NCBI RefSeq assembly: GCF_004193775.1
Contig: NC_041002.1
Span: forward strand, 37,545,112-37,609,111
Source: Glycine soja
Lineage: Eukaryota; Streptophyta; Magnoliopsida; Fabales; Fabaceae
Length of the DNA stretch: 64,000 nt
Direction: 5' to 3'
How positions within the stretch are numbered: position 1 is the first letter of the stretch; each line of letters starts with the position of its first letter. The notes beneath the pieces are model-generated. The model searched no databases and was not told the origin of the DNA. It saw only the letters and a list, made by a program, of their open reading frames with translations. Of this stretch, positions 25,001 to 36,712 are shown piece after piece. The translations under genes were made by a program, and so were the position numbers.

Positions 25001-28000
25001 ATTAGAGCAACAAATTTAGCTTTTTATTTTTATTTTTTATAAAAGACATTCATTAAGACACGAAAGAAATCATGAATAACAGAATAAGTGAGTTAGGAGG
25101 ATAAGAGGTCCTCCTAAATGAAAAAAAGAAAACAAACAACAGAGAGCGAAGCGAACATCAATGAAAGAAAGCTACCCAGTCCCTTTATCTCTTTTAAATA
25201 GAACATGTGCTTTACAACAGTGGAAGTTATCCATAATATCATACTAAGTAATTATTAGTTTTTAACCATGCAATTACATTTCCAGGTTACACAATTTTTG
25301 TCACGTCAAAAGCACTCAAAAAAGTATATACTTGTTCATTGTACACATGGGCATAATCGTACAGGATACATGATCATCCACTATCTAATGCGTGCTATGT
25401 CAATGTCTGTTACTCAGGTCAGTTAGGGAGTTACCTTGTTACTGTCTGCCTCTCTCTGTCTGTTTAAGATGTTACTTAAGTTCAATATATATACTTGATT
25501 GGCCCGTTTTGTAGGCAATAAAAATATTTTCTGAAGCTCGCCCTCCAGGAATCTACAAACCTGATTACATTGATGCATTGTACTCATTTTATCATGAGAA
25601 AAAACCTGAAATGGTAGTTTGTCCTCCTACTCCGGAGTGGAAGAGATCTTCTGAATTTGATCTCAATGGTGAAGCTGTTCCAGATGATGATGATGATGGA
25701 GTACCAGGCCCTGATTTGCACGTATGGATCATTTACATGAGGAATTTTGATATTTTGGGTTTTTCTATTTTCTCTTGCTGGATGAATCTTGGACGTGCTC
25801 CTTTACTTTGACACTGTTTCCGAGTAACCAATATGCTGTTTGATGTGCTGGTTTGTTTTGAAGGTTTAGGTAGAAACAAGGAGACTAAAAATTTGGTGTC
25901 TGCATGCTGTTTGTTGTTTGGTTTATATGGTTGGAGTTGAATAGCTGTGTGTTTTAAGAACCCCCTTGCGCTAGATTTCTTTTGGCTGAGGGTTCTGCTT
26001 GAGGCTTCTCTCTGACTTTTGTCATGATTGTTTCAAGGGGGCTATAATTTCTGATATATTGTACAGCCTTGTTACATTCTTTACTTATTTTTCCTCTTTT
26101 TTCTTTTGAGGATGTCTTCTCATCCTTGTAGTTGTACTTTTCCCTTTCTCTAATAATTATTTTCTATGAATAAAAAATTGTCTTAAAATTTCTTGTAATT
26201 TACAAAAAAGTTCATTTGCCTGTTTCCATGTATTCAATTCTTCAAGTCCCTTTTTTTCCTACCAAGTGCACCATAACTGTAGCAGTTGGATATGTTAATT
26301 GAAGAAAACTAATGCAGTAATCCATTTTATGTCTGACAATGAGAGTTTGATTGTGAAGTCTGTCCTAAATTTGGGTCTGTCCAGATTGTCTAATTACATT
26401 CCTTAACAACCCACTTGTTAGGTAGTTTGATACATTATTTTTCGTCTGATGGTAATATACAATATTCTGCTCATTCCTTTGCTATTGCTATATCTTGTTG
26501 GAAATATGAATATGGGGGTGGAAGAGGGATTTGGGTCATAAGATCCTTCCCTACATGGCACGGAGAGTAGGCAGCAAAGGTTAGAAGCAAGGGGGATGGA
26601 AAGGTTGGGGAGAGCACATCCAGTTATTGATTAAGATTAGGTCTTTGGGTTAGGAGGTTCAGATCCTCAAAGTTCCGCAGTATGCTATCTTTTTTCCCCC
26701 CTTTTTTTGTGAGTGATTCTGATCTCTGTAATTGAGTTTTATCTCTATTTGTCTGTAATAAAATATAAAATATATAGTTCCTATTGTATTTGTTAGAACG
26801 AATGTAAATAGAATAAGTATGGGCTGATTTATGTTGTATGTTATTATGTAATTAGTGTGTGTATGTGTATATATCTGCTATGTTTTTCAAACAGACGGTT
26901 TCATTTTATGTCTCATTTCTTTCCATGTCAACAATATTCATGTAGAAATATTGGACCTGGTCATTTAACTTGTTTTAAACTTGACATATTTCTTGTTCTC
27001 TCAGGAGAACCATGAGACAGACACACGAATGACAAATGATGATGTTTTAGGAGATGAGATACCTACTGATCAGCAGGATGCATTGCGTCAGTTCTGTTAT
27101 CAAACGCTTAAATTGGGTGTTGGGGTAAGCCTTTTTAAATGGCTGTCTTTCATGCACGAGTATATTGCTTATATTTGAGGACTGTTTTAAAATTAAAACG
27201 TTTCAGTTTTATGATTTCATTGTGTCTTTCCATTTTTTGTTCAATTACATTATAATAAAAGGAATTGATGGTAAGTATTCCAGTGCTAGTTGTTTTGTTA
27301 TCATGTGATCCTATGTCTTTTTGTTTGTCACACTGGCTTTATTGGTAGTATTCTTTCAAAAGCTGTTTATGTGACTTCATTGGCTTAATTATATATTTGG
27401 TCCCTTGATTATAATTAAAAGTTCAATCGGGTCCCTCAATTATTAAAAAGTTCAATCAGCTCCTTTAGTTATTTAAAAAAATTCAATTGGATTCCTCAAT
27501 TATTAAAATGCTCAGTTAGGTTCTTTAATTGTTTTAAAAAAGTTCAATTGGTCCCCTCAATTATTAAAAAATTCAATCAGATCCTTTAATTGTTTGAAAC
27601 ACTACAATTGAGTCTAAGAAATCCCTTTGAAAATTTCTATATTTCATTACACAAAAAGGACCTGATTGTAGTGTTTTAAATAATTAAAGGACCTAATTGA
27701 ATTTTTAAATTATTGAGGGACTCAATTGTAGTATTTTAAACAATTAAAGGAGTTGATTGAACTTTTTAATAATCGAGAGACTCAGTTGAACTTTTAATTA
27801 TAATCAAGGGATCAATTTTATAATTAAGCTGACTTTATTTTCTCCTTTCATTTTTAATGATTTTCTACTTCATGTATCCCCCATGCTTGGCATAGCTATT
27901 TCACTAATTATTGGTATGCAGGCCAGGGGACACACACAATTTCCAGGTTCACACCCAGTTTCTCTCAACAGGTTCTGTTTATCTGAAACTTATTGTGATT

Positions 28001-31000
28001 TGATATGTTAATTTAATTATACGTTAAACTTGTAGGCTGCTTTTTCTTTTGCTACTGTACTTGTATTTGTTGCCTTTGACCCATTATATGCTTGTAGTGC
28101 TTTGCATTATATTCCTAATGTGCATTCTTTTTACTTTGTCTAGAAAAATGATTAATGCATGACATTGGGATAATATAAAAAAATATTTCTTTTCATAGTT
28201 TTGTCTGGTGGTTAATTTTCATGGGACCTTTAATTATATCCTGGCATTTATCTTGTTTAAAGATTTAATATAACTAACTAGTTTATACCCTATCTATCAG
28301 TTGCATATAAAATAGGTAAGGGAATGGTTTCTTAAATGCCTCCATATTCTACCAGAAAATTGAAGCCATCATCTTTATATAACTTTTTTGTATCATCATT
28401 TGTGGGAAGAGGGTGGCAGTAAGGGGCATTTCATCATTTGTAATCTCTTTTCAAATATATCAGATTTGGCATAGGAGGTTTAGATAGTTGACAGACGTCA
28501 ATTTATCGCCCAATTTTTGTTGCTTATTTTTTTATAACTGTAATTGGTGAGAAGCTTTTAGTTTTTTACTTTTTTTGCCATTACTAAAAGACAAGTGTTT
28601 TTGTCAACGTGAGTAAGAAATAAAAATAGGGTTTTGCTAACAAGTGCTCTAAGAGAATTGGTTAAGGGCATTAAGTACGCCCTATAAATGCTTCTAATAA
28701 TTTAAAAAAGCATTGCATACACCCTATAAAAACTAACGTATCCTAGTTCCAAAAGGCTCCTTGTTGTTGTGAATGTATAGGCCTATGTGGGAGGGTCATT
28801 GTACACAACCTTTTCCTTGTGTATGCAAAGAGGCTGTTTCTAGATTTGAATCCATGACCATAAAATACACCGTGTAAATGCCATAAAAATAATGTTTATC
28901 ACTCTATCAATTACTTACTCTCTATCACCCTGTTAATTTAATAATTTGAGTTTCAAGACCTTAATTGGTTTTACATTATATTTGATTATTTTTTATTCCT
29001 TAATATGTGCCCCAAAGGGCAAACCCGAAAACTAAATCTCTTTGTTTTTGTTATTGTATCAACAACTAAATATGTTGCTTAAATTGTAATTTATTTAGGC
29101 ACTATTGAAGATTTGCAAATTACTAGTTGTATTGATTTCACAACACTGTTCCTTAATAATCTGATATTTTTCCATAATTTGATAAAATCTGGTTATGTTG
29201 CCATGCAGGGATAATTTGCAATTGTTACGACAACGCTATTATTATGCAACATGGAAAGCAGATGGTACAAGATATATGATGCTAATAACAATGGATGGAT
29301 GTTACTTGATTGATAGAAGTTTTAATTTTCGAAGGGTCCAAATGAGGTTTCCTTGCAGAAGTACAAATGATGTGCGTGTGCTACTTTATATTTGAAATTT
29401 CTGATAATGTTAGTTAGAGCTGATTTAATTTAATTCATAGATTTTACGCGTTAGAGCATCTCCAAAGCTGGACCCTTTCTTTGGTTCTTAACTCATTTTG
29501 GTGGGTCGTATTATGACATCAGATTTAACAGCTTCAAATACTTTTTACTCCAATAATGAAACCACCTAAGAACTCAAAATAGAATTTCTGCTAAAAAAAC
29601 CTACATGCTTTGTTCTAAAAAAACGTTTTAATATTTAAAACCGATTCTTATATAAGAGCCAGTCTTACAACATGGCTTCTCAGTCTCTTCCAACGGTGGA
29701 CCTGGATAAGAACTTGAACTTGTGCTTAAGAACCTGGTAAGAACTACTGCTGGAGATGCTCTTAATACCATTGTCAGCTATAAATTGTGGCAGTCACTAA
29801 AAGTTATCTAATAAGGCTGTAACTTAGTTAATGATTAGTTCCTAATTGGCTCCTTAATTGGTTGTAATAATTATATACTATATACTATAAAGTATAAAAA
29901 AGAGATCAGTGTGCAATCACTTTCTTCATTTGGATTGTGCATTTCTCACTCTATTCCCCATTGCCCTGCCTCCCTCCTCCTTTTGTTATTGGTTTTCAAG
30001 AGTTATGAGCTACCTTGGATGACCAGTAACTGTCACCAGAAATGGAAAGGTATTACTGGTCATAACCAACAATGCCACCACCATCTGAAAACTCCACACC
30101 CTACCTGATTTTGTGAACTTTGCTGCCCAAGCATTATTTGTTTACCATTGGTGTTCTCCTTCATTTGGGCTGAGCATTTTCCTATGACTTTAGAAATTCG
30201 TCATTTGTATCAAGCTTCATGCTTATGATCTAGACTGGTCATAAAGTGGGAGTGCTATATGTAGCACATAGGCAAATACCTTCACCAACAATAGTTATGA
30301 TGAATGATTTAAGTTAGCCTGGGATTAGGCTGTAAGATAGCTATCTATTGGCTCTTAATGAGCTCCTTGATTAATTGTAGTTATACTATAAATAAGAAAT
30401 CAGTGATCAACCTAGAGAGATATACAAATTCTCTCAAGATCTCTTTTTACATTAATGATGCACAAACTAATATTGTTATCTTTGGGTTCTAAGGGTTTGG
30501 GCGAGAAGACCCACCACTTCACATTACTTGATGGTGAGATGGTTATTGATACATTGCCAGATTCACAGAAGCAGGAGAGAAGATACCTTATATATGATCT
30601 GATGGCAATCAACCAAGTATCAGTAATAGAGGTTTGGTTTATATGTAATTGGCTAATTGCACAAATTAATACTGGATGATCTCTTTTCTGTTTTAAACTA
30701 ATACATGAACCAACATTGGGGATAGAGAAATCACTTGTTTGTGGTTGCGATTATCTGTAACTTGTATTACACTGTTGAAAAATACTAAAAATTGTATTGC
30801 AGCCCAATTCTTTTCTTAATGTCAAGATCTTGTGCCTGTCTATATAATTTCTCACTGTCTTTTGAAAAACTGGCAGATGAATTTAAACTAATGTCCCACT
30901 AGATTGTCTGACTTTGTACTTATTGTAGCGAGATAAACTACACCTCCTTTTGTCTGTAATATGAGTATATTGTTTATTTTTTCTTTCTCTTTTTAATTTA

Positions 31001-33590
31001 GGTTCATATTTTGACAAGAAACTACAGAAATTTTGCTATAATAGTAGAGTCAAGGTCTATTCTAATAAAAAAAATGCTCATATCATTTTGACTGAGTTCT
31101 TTGTAAAAAAACATTATTTGTGACTGTTGGGTGGAAGTCATACCACCAGTTTTTAAGTATATGGAATCAATATTACAAATTGATGGTGAAATTAATGAAG
31201 ATGTCTCATAGAGGATACAAGCTGAGTGTTTAAAATGGAGAAAGGTATTGGGGGTTGTTTGTGACTATGAAGCTCAAAGGAAAGTTTAATCATATACGAC
31301 CAACTATACTTTATAATAGTGAATGTTGGGCTCTTAAGTGATAACAAGAACAAAAAGTGGGTGTAGCAGAAATGAGCATGCTAGGATGGATGTATAGTCA
31401 CATAAAAAGGGACAACATACAAGATGATTATACACAAGGAGGTATTGGTGTGTGAAACCTATGGAGGAAAGGGTGACAAAAAATCAATTAAAGTGGTTTG
31501 GGCATGGACAAAGAAGGCCGCTAGAGTCATCGATGAGGAGAGTAGACCACATGTTTTTTATTCCTGTGAAAATGGTTAGAGGGAGACCAAGAAGGACATT
31601 AGAGGAAGTTATTAAAAGGGATGTCATGGTGAGTAATATCCCTGAGAATTTGGTTTTTAATCAAGCTTAATGGCATGTGATCCATGTAGTTGACTTTGCC
31701 TTGTGGGATGAGATAAGGCTATTGTTGTTATTGTTTTATTTGCTAGGACGTCTAGTTCCTTTTAGGTTCATCAATTGAGTGACTCATTTGAAACCTCTGA
31801 ATAAGGTCAATCAAGGTTGAAATGGTCAATATGTATTGGTTGTAGTATTGAATTCACAATTTCGTTTATGAAATATTTGAAACCTCTGAATAAGGTCAAT
31901 AAAGTTTGAATAGTCAATATGTATTGGTTGTAGTATTGAATTCACATTTTCATTTGTCAAATAACTTTATCTAAGAAATGCTTTGGTGAAATTTTGAGGG
32001 AGGCTTTTGTGGAAAATCTTGGTTTGATGAATTATAATTTGAAATGCTTGACTAGTTTTTCATTTTTTATTTTTATATTTTCTCGGTTTTATTTCTTGTC
32101 ATCCTTTGAGTCTTTGATATGAAGTTTTTGTAACCGTGAATGATTATTGATTTATAGCTCAAACTTGGTGCAGCGTCCCTTCTATGAACGGTGGAAGATG
32201 CTTGAGAAAGAAGTGATTGAACCTAGGAATCACGAACGACACCATATATATCAGAGCAGAAATCCTTACTATAGATATGATCTGGAACCATTCAGGGCAT
32301 GGATCTCTAACCTTAATTGGTCATAAAATACTTCACTTCATTTTACCCTTGGGGCTTCATTATTAATATGCTTGCAATGTTGTTTAGGTGAGGAGGAAAG
32401 ACTTTTGGTTGCTCTCTACTGTCACAAAGCTTTTAAAGGAATTCATTAAAAGACTCTCACATGAGGCAGATGGTCTCATATTTCAGGTGGGTTGTGATCA
32501 ATGATCCCTTTCAATACCTCATAGGTCAGGCACATGGTTCATTCCTTCTTCCAAATCCTTGTTAATGAACATAGTGTTTTTTTCTGCTTTCTTTTGATAT
32601 TGAACCCAATGGAGGTTGTTACTGACAATATTGATTACCAGGGTTGGGATGATCCTTATATACCTCGTACTCATGAAGGACTATTGAAGTGGAAATATGC
32701 TTATCTGAATTCAGTTGATTTTCTTTTCGAGGTAGTATCATCAATCATCACCTTATTTCATATGGTGTTGGGATATCACTTGTGATGTCTCTTGGTCAGT
32801 TATAGTTTGTTGTTTGATGCAGCCAACTAATTTGTAGTTGGCTTATGTTGACAGGTTGATGGTGATCGTGAGCTACTTTTTCTCTATGAACGGGGAAAGA
32901 AGAAACTCTTGGAAGGGAATAGGGTTGAATTCACAGGTCAGACAAACTTTTTATTTGATAGATACAATTTTTATTCTCATGGGGTGAGGGTTGCTCCTCA
33001 CTTATATACATTATCTTGGCTTTATTTTTAGCCGATATGGGACTAAGGTTTTTCCCAATAAGAAGTTATATTTTTTTTTATGGAATAGTGCTTTAGTAAT
33101 ATTTTATTCAGTGAATGACTTTGTTCACTTTTCTGATAAGTTTTTTATTGTCTTGTTTTAGAGTTTGTATTTTCTAGTCTATATTTTGTTTGTTTCACAC
33201 GTTGCAATTGCTTACTGAAAACTTGAACTCTGCAGATGGTTCAGATCCCTCACTTTATTCTGGAAAGATAATTGAATGTTCTTGGGATTTTGACAAACTG
33301 GAATGGAAGTTTATGCGAATCAGAACAGACAAATCAACTCCGAATGAGTTTAATACTTACAGGAAGGTGTAATCCCAACTCCTATTTTCTAATTTCCCCT
33401 CTTCTAATCTGTGCTTGGCTTTAGCCATTTTCTCTGTTCATTGTAGGTCATGCGAAGCATAAGAGACAACATCACCGAGGAAGATTTGTTGAATGAAATA
33501 AGTGAGATAATTCGCCTTCCCATGTATGCTGACAGGATCAGAATTGATAGTAAAGCGAATCAGCATGCTAATGTCGCAAGGCGAAGGTGA
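16028..33590 (+). CDS. mRNA-capping enzyme (RNA 5'-triphosphatase + guanylyltransferase)
   Basis: Spliced exons: 16028-16162, 22461-22599, 23761-23912, 24229-24312, 24424-24486, 25286-25417, 25515-25721, 27005-27124, 27922-27971, 29209-29371, 30494-30631, 32174-32296, 32388-32486, 32642-32731, 32855-32936, 33236-33366, 33447-33590. All phases join, giving 683 residues. An N-terminal charged segment is followed by a cysteine-phosphatase RNA triphosphatase domain with the P-loop [10 protein letters not shown] (nucleophile C210, R216). The guanylyltransferase then shows motif I KADGTR (GMP-linked K377), motif III near DRSFNFRR, IIIa LLDGEM (428-431), IV EADGLIF, V LLKWK (549-553) and [13 protein letters not shown]. 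It caps nascent RNA polymerase II transcripts in the nucleus. The first in-frame ATG is used; the ATG at 16040 (MDLNASP) is a credible alternative. Intron 12 needs a GC donor. Confidence 0.95.
16840..18370 (-). pseudogene. Ty3-gypsy polyprotein 3' part: integrase and chromodomain-like end
   Basis: Antisense to the host gene. From 18357 downward it reads as a chromovirus-type integrase: a zinc-binding remnant near 18240-18170, then the core with [19 protein letters not shown] and NDRDPIF. Past a frameshift near 17860, further pieces include [19 protein letters not shown] and, lower, [11 protein letters not shown]. The end (17163-16909) is a chromodomain-like tail, [18 protein letters not shown]. 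Frameshifts and stops separate the blocks. Reverse transcriptase, RNase H and gag of this element are absent. Its upstream side abuts a copia fragment at about 18380. A CT-rich tract at 16860-16878 would be the polypurine tract on the element's strand. The copy is a truncated, dead retrotransposon. Confidence 0.8.
18380..20118 (-). pseudogene. Ty1-copia pol remnant (reverse transcriptase and RNase H)
   Basis: Minus-strand blocks in the order of copia pol. 20118-19855 is a linker after integrase. 19858-19631 is the RT N-terminus ([12 protein letters not shown], then [10 protein letters not shown] and [12 protein letters not shown]). 19618-19340 is the RT middle ([29 protein letters not shown]). 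A YVDD-coding stretch follows near 19335-19324 in a shifted frame, then 19339-18833 ([33 protein letters not shown]). RNase H is at 18870-18500 ([23 protein letters not shown]). Frames change several times and gag, protease and integrase are missing. A short gypsy fragment lies beyond its upstream side, so this copia piece appears nested in gypsy debris. Confidence 0.85.
18462..18481. repeat. (TA)n microsatellite
   Basis: A short alternating TA run near the gypsy/copia junction. Confidence 0.8.
20150..20290 (-). pseudogene. Second copy of the gypsy 3'-end segment
   Basis: Positions 20176-20260 are nearly the same as 16957-17040 (both contain AAATCTTGGGCTTCC and the adjoining TTTAAGTCCAG). 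On the minus strand this encodes [19 protein letters not shown], the tail of the same gypsy family. It forms a direct repeat on either side of the copia fragment. Confidence 0.75.
21586..21593. repeat. Left target duplication of intronic LINE
   Basis: ACAGAGCA, repeated at 22036-22043 after the poly(A). Confidence 0.7.
21594..22035 (+). mobile_element. 5'-truncated L1-type LINE with poly(A) tail
   Basis: It encodes only the terminal part of LINE ORF2 ([13 protein letters not shown], then [15 protein letters not shown] and a stop near 21845). A 3' UTR and an A run at 22027-22036 follow. ACAGAGCA flanks both sides, as expected of target-primed reverse transcription. It is inserted in intron 1 of the capping-enzyme gene, in the sense direction. 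Confidence 0.8.
24487..25285 (+). other. Intron 5 of capping gene with unidentified repeat-like text
   Basis: Positions 25020-25200 look like retroelement debris (a short inverted motif AGGAGGATAAGAGGTCCTCCT around 25096). No family can be assigned. Confidence 0.3.
27382..27829. mobile_element. MULE-like foldback MITE, 448 bp
   Basis: The ends are inverted over about 45 bases: GGCTTAATTATA at the left and TATAATTAAG at the right, both leading into CCTTGATTATAATTAAAAG or its inverse. Flanks TGACTTCATT and TGACTTTATT give a 10-bp duplication with one mismatch, fitting Mutator-like elements. The interior repeats a motif TTCAATTGGNTCC, and its inverse beyond the centre. It lies in intron 8 of the capping-enzyme gene. 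Confidence 0.75.
28745..28862 (-). mobile_element. Au-type SINE fragment
   Basis: On the minus strand it reads GGTCATGGATTCAAATC (a degenerate tRNA-like B box), then GAAACAGCCTCTTTGCA, GTACAATGACCCTCCCA and ACAACAACAAGGAGCC. This is the order found in the plant Au SINE family. No promoter-competent A box and no clear duplication are seen. It lies in intron 9 of the capping gene. Confidence 0.65.
29454..29761. mobile_element. Tourist/PIF-Harbinger-like MITE, 308 bp
   Basis: The terminal inverted repeats GAGCATCTCCA and TGGAGATGCTC are exact. They are flanked on both sides by TTA (29451-29453 and 29762-29764), the usual PIF/Harbinger duplication. It lies in intron 10 of the capping gene. Confidence 0.85.
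29800..30470. mobile_element. TRIM/copia-like LTR pair remnant
   Basis: Two similar blocks, about 29810-29940 and 30330-30450, share the order TTAGCTCCT-like, TTGATTAATTGTAGTTATACT-like, then ATAAGAAATCAGTG, but have diverged. Between them 30000-30090 resembles the beginning of a copia gag region. Ends and duplication were not resolved. The second block stops about 40 bases before the acceptor of exon 11. Confidence 0.4.
31120..31740 (+). pseudogene. RTE-type LINE, 3' end
   Basis: Plus-strand fragments match the extreme C-terminus of plant RTE LINE ORF2: [24 protein letters not shown] text near 31270-31330, [10 protein letters not shown] near 31368, then [20 protein letters not shown] at 31470-31530 and [18 protein letters not shown] run of TTGTTGTTATTG at about 31723 fits the short tandem tail of RTE elements. 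There are multiple frame breaks. It lies in intron 11 of the capping-enzyme gene, sense strand. Confidence 0.7.
31787..31962. repeat. 89-bp tandem duplication in intron 11
   Basis: A unit starting TTTGAAACCTCTGAATAAGG begins at 31787 and again at 31876. The two copies are about 90% alike. Confidence 0.8.
32297..32387 (+). other. Predicted GC-AG intron (intron 12 of capping gene)
   Basis: The upstream exon ends TTCAGG followed by GCATGG; the acceptor is TTTAG before GTGAGGAGG. The joint restores [13 protein letters not shown], expected from other plant capping enzymes. Staying in frame past 32296 leads to a stop at 32324-32326, and the nearby GT would shift the frame. Confidence 0.75.
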
Positions 33591-34614
33591 TTTGGTGGTG
33601 GTTTAGATCAGATCAGGGACTTTTATGCCTTCAATCTTTACATTGGTGGTAGTGGGTGACATCAAGTGAAAACAAGATTTCGTGTATACCCCGATACTTG
33701 TCTCTGGGATTTGAATGAAATTGTATTGGTTTTGGCTATGTATTTTGGCCATCATCCAAAAGTTGCTTATATTATGTAGTTAGTTAGTCCTTGCGGTAAG
33801 TATTGCTGTGCTGCTGAGCTGTATGGTGCAGTTAGTACGGCTCAAATTCCGGCTTGAATCCATTTACTATGGTTGTCCAGATCAAGAGAGTTAGGTTTAG
33901 AATCTCAAATCTCAATGTATATTATCAATTTTCTTTTAGTGATTCTAAGTTGTTCAAAGGGTAGCCGTTTCTTAGAGTCAAGTTCCATTACATGGGTAGA
34001 ATTTCCCCTGTATGTGAATATTAATTTTAGTAGTAACAAGCCTTCCATTCTCTCTAATGTTTTGTGGATGTGGAAGTGTTATCATGCGTTTAGGCTGTGT
34101 CATCAGTGCCTGAATCAGATTTGTTACTTAGCACGTTTGATGGTAGCCCAATCACTGCTACTCGTTCTATTAGTAGCTCTGGAAATCTACCATGTTGTTG
34201 TTCTGGAAGGATGTGAAGGGAGGCAATTGTGTGAACTGTTTGACAGTGGTGAAAATGTTTAAGGTTTAGATAAATGGGTGTGGAAAAGAAACCAGTGTTA
34301 ATTTGCTAGCCTCATTTTCATGATGAACGACTAAGTTAAGAATATTTACAAACACCAAACCCCATGTAACAGTGAAATTTCATTTTTTTTCAACGATTCT
34401 TTATACAGTTGAACGTTGCTTCCTACAGTTCCATTACTTTCGTATTTATATTTCTAAACAAATTGTCTGTTTCGCAAACGGAAGAAATTGATCACCTAGT
34501 AATTGCTAAGAGGAAAGGAAAAATAGAAACGCACCAATGGTTTTGTACACCTGGTGTTCACTTGAACTAATGGTTTTTGTTTTATAGGTGATTAAGAGTG
34601 AATGAACATTAACA
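33591..34614 (+). other. 3' UTR and downstream flank of capping gene
   Basis: The stop TGA at 33588-33590 is followed by T-rich sequence suited to a plant 3' UTR. No unambiguous AATAAA is seen; polyadenylation could be anywhere from about 33780 to 34000. No further gene was recognised up to 34614. Confidence 0.5.
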
Positions 34615-36681
34615 ATGTGTTTGGATGGGAAAATTAAGATAGGTAAAGTATTTCAACATGGATATTAAAATGCCTTCCTATCATGTAATTTGTTTGGATG
34701 ATATATTTTAAAAGTAATTAAAATATTGTCATTTTTTAAAAGCATTTTAATATACTAACTTAACAGTATTTCAAATTTTCACAAAAAACAAAGGAATTAA
34801 AATTCCTCATTGCACACCAGCTCTCTCTCCCTCTCTCGGCGGCATCACGAGATATCACCTCCCTCTTTCTCTGCTCTTTGATTCTAGGTTCGTCTGCACC
34901 TCATTGATCCATGCCATCACCTCTTCCTTTTCCACACTTCTTTCTCTTCAATCCTTTTCTTTGTTTTTTTCTTAATTGTTTATTGTTCCATTTTTTTTAT
35001 TTTGATCAAGGAGTTTTCAATTTTTGGGGTTCATGCAATTGAACGTCATCGAGCTGGTTTTTTTTTATGATTGAGGTTTTTGGTTTGTGTTCTGTTCTTA
35101 ATAAATTTTGGGGAGGGCAGTGTTTTATAAGGTTAATTAATATCGGTTCAGAGGAAGCAGTTGGGTTTGTTTTTTTGGGTTCTCAATTGGATCACTGTTG
35201 TTCGTAAGCACGCAGAAGTGGTTGTAGATGATGATGTTATCTTTTTTGTCTTTAAGAAATATTGTAAAATATGTAATCGATCACAAGTTAGTTTAACTAC
35301 AATTTCAGACTCTGATACTCTACTCTACTCCTGTATTGGTTTTATTTACTAAAGTTGGTTGGTATTATATTTATATGAAAGCAGTCATACAATTCAAAAT
35401 TGAATTAGAATACAATACTGTACTAAATACCTGTAAGTCTGTAATGTGTTAATAATAAATAAAAAGCTATCTAATATTCTTCTAACTTGACAGAGACGTC
35501 CACCAATTGATACAGGCAAGGGAAAGCTGAATCTGGTAAGTTTTCTAATTTTAGTTTTCTATTTTTATGTTGTTACTGTTATCCTAATCTGTTATACATA
35601 ATAGTGACACACGTTCTTTGCTTTTGAGTGAAAATTATTAATTCAAGGCAGGCTAGGTACTTGGAAGTTGTGTTAATTGTGCTTATAGTTCCAAATAATT
35701 GTAACTGTCTAATGGAATCTTGGTAAACATGCTCAAGCAATAGTGGGTTTAATACTGATGTAACATTCGAAAAAGACTTTGAATTGAGAGCTCAAAATCA
35801 TATATATTTGGGAAAACAGTGTTCTTGGGGCATGTTTTCTGACTGAGTAATAATAAACATTTAGTCCGAGTCTTATCAATTTTCTATCTCAATCATTAAG
35901 TGCTATAAAAGTAGAATAGTTCTGATTCTGAAAACTGGACAAGCTGGTCTGAACTGGAAAAGTGGATCAATGGCCAGACAGTCATGCTTCCAGATTAACT
36001 AAGAACCACAATACTTAAAACTGGCTTTGAAAGCAGTAAACTGGGGAGACTTCCCTTTATTGGTTCAATGACTGGTATGGTCTTCAAAACCTTGATATGG
36101 AGTGAGGAAATGTCTGTAATTCACTAGTTAGTGAAATTCTTCTGATTAATTGTATTTCAAAACACATCAGGAAATTTGATTTTTAGGATTAGGAGTTTGT
36201 AGGTTCTGTTTACCCAATGGCATCTGATTTTTTTCAAGTAATAGTCGTTAAAGATCTAGATGTGAGATTTGACGAGTGATTATTTAATTGTTGTTGGAAA
36301 TTGCTATTTAAAATTTCTCCCTTTGCTCCCCTCTATTATTCTGCCTTTTATTTAAATCTGATTTGCAAAGTATGTTCTGGTAGTTACTGTTCAATCCCAT
36401 AGAACAACTGTTGAATGTGTCTTTTTTCTTTTTTGTTATCTTCAACAATATAATTTTATGAAGTATGCTGAGACCCTAATGTTGTTTACAGTGATAATAT
36501 TGTGATGCTACTCAGTACTCATTTCATAATATAGCTTTCTTTTCTTTTCTTTTTCAATACTGATAATTGCTTGCTATGGTTTTGGTGCAAGTGCAGAAAC
36601 TTCAGAAGCAGCACAATTGTATTCCAGATGAACACTATGTGCAGACACTGAGACATTTATTCCATCATCATTATCTATGTT

Positions 36682-36712
<31 letters not shown>

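Noticed and set aside
28745..28862. Possible functional tRNA gene
   Set aside because: Only a degenerate B-box-like stretch within SINE sequence; no cloverleaf could be drawn.
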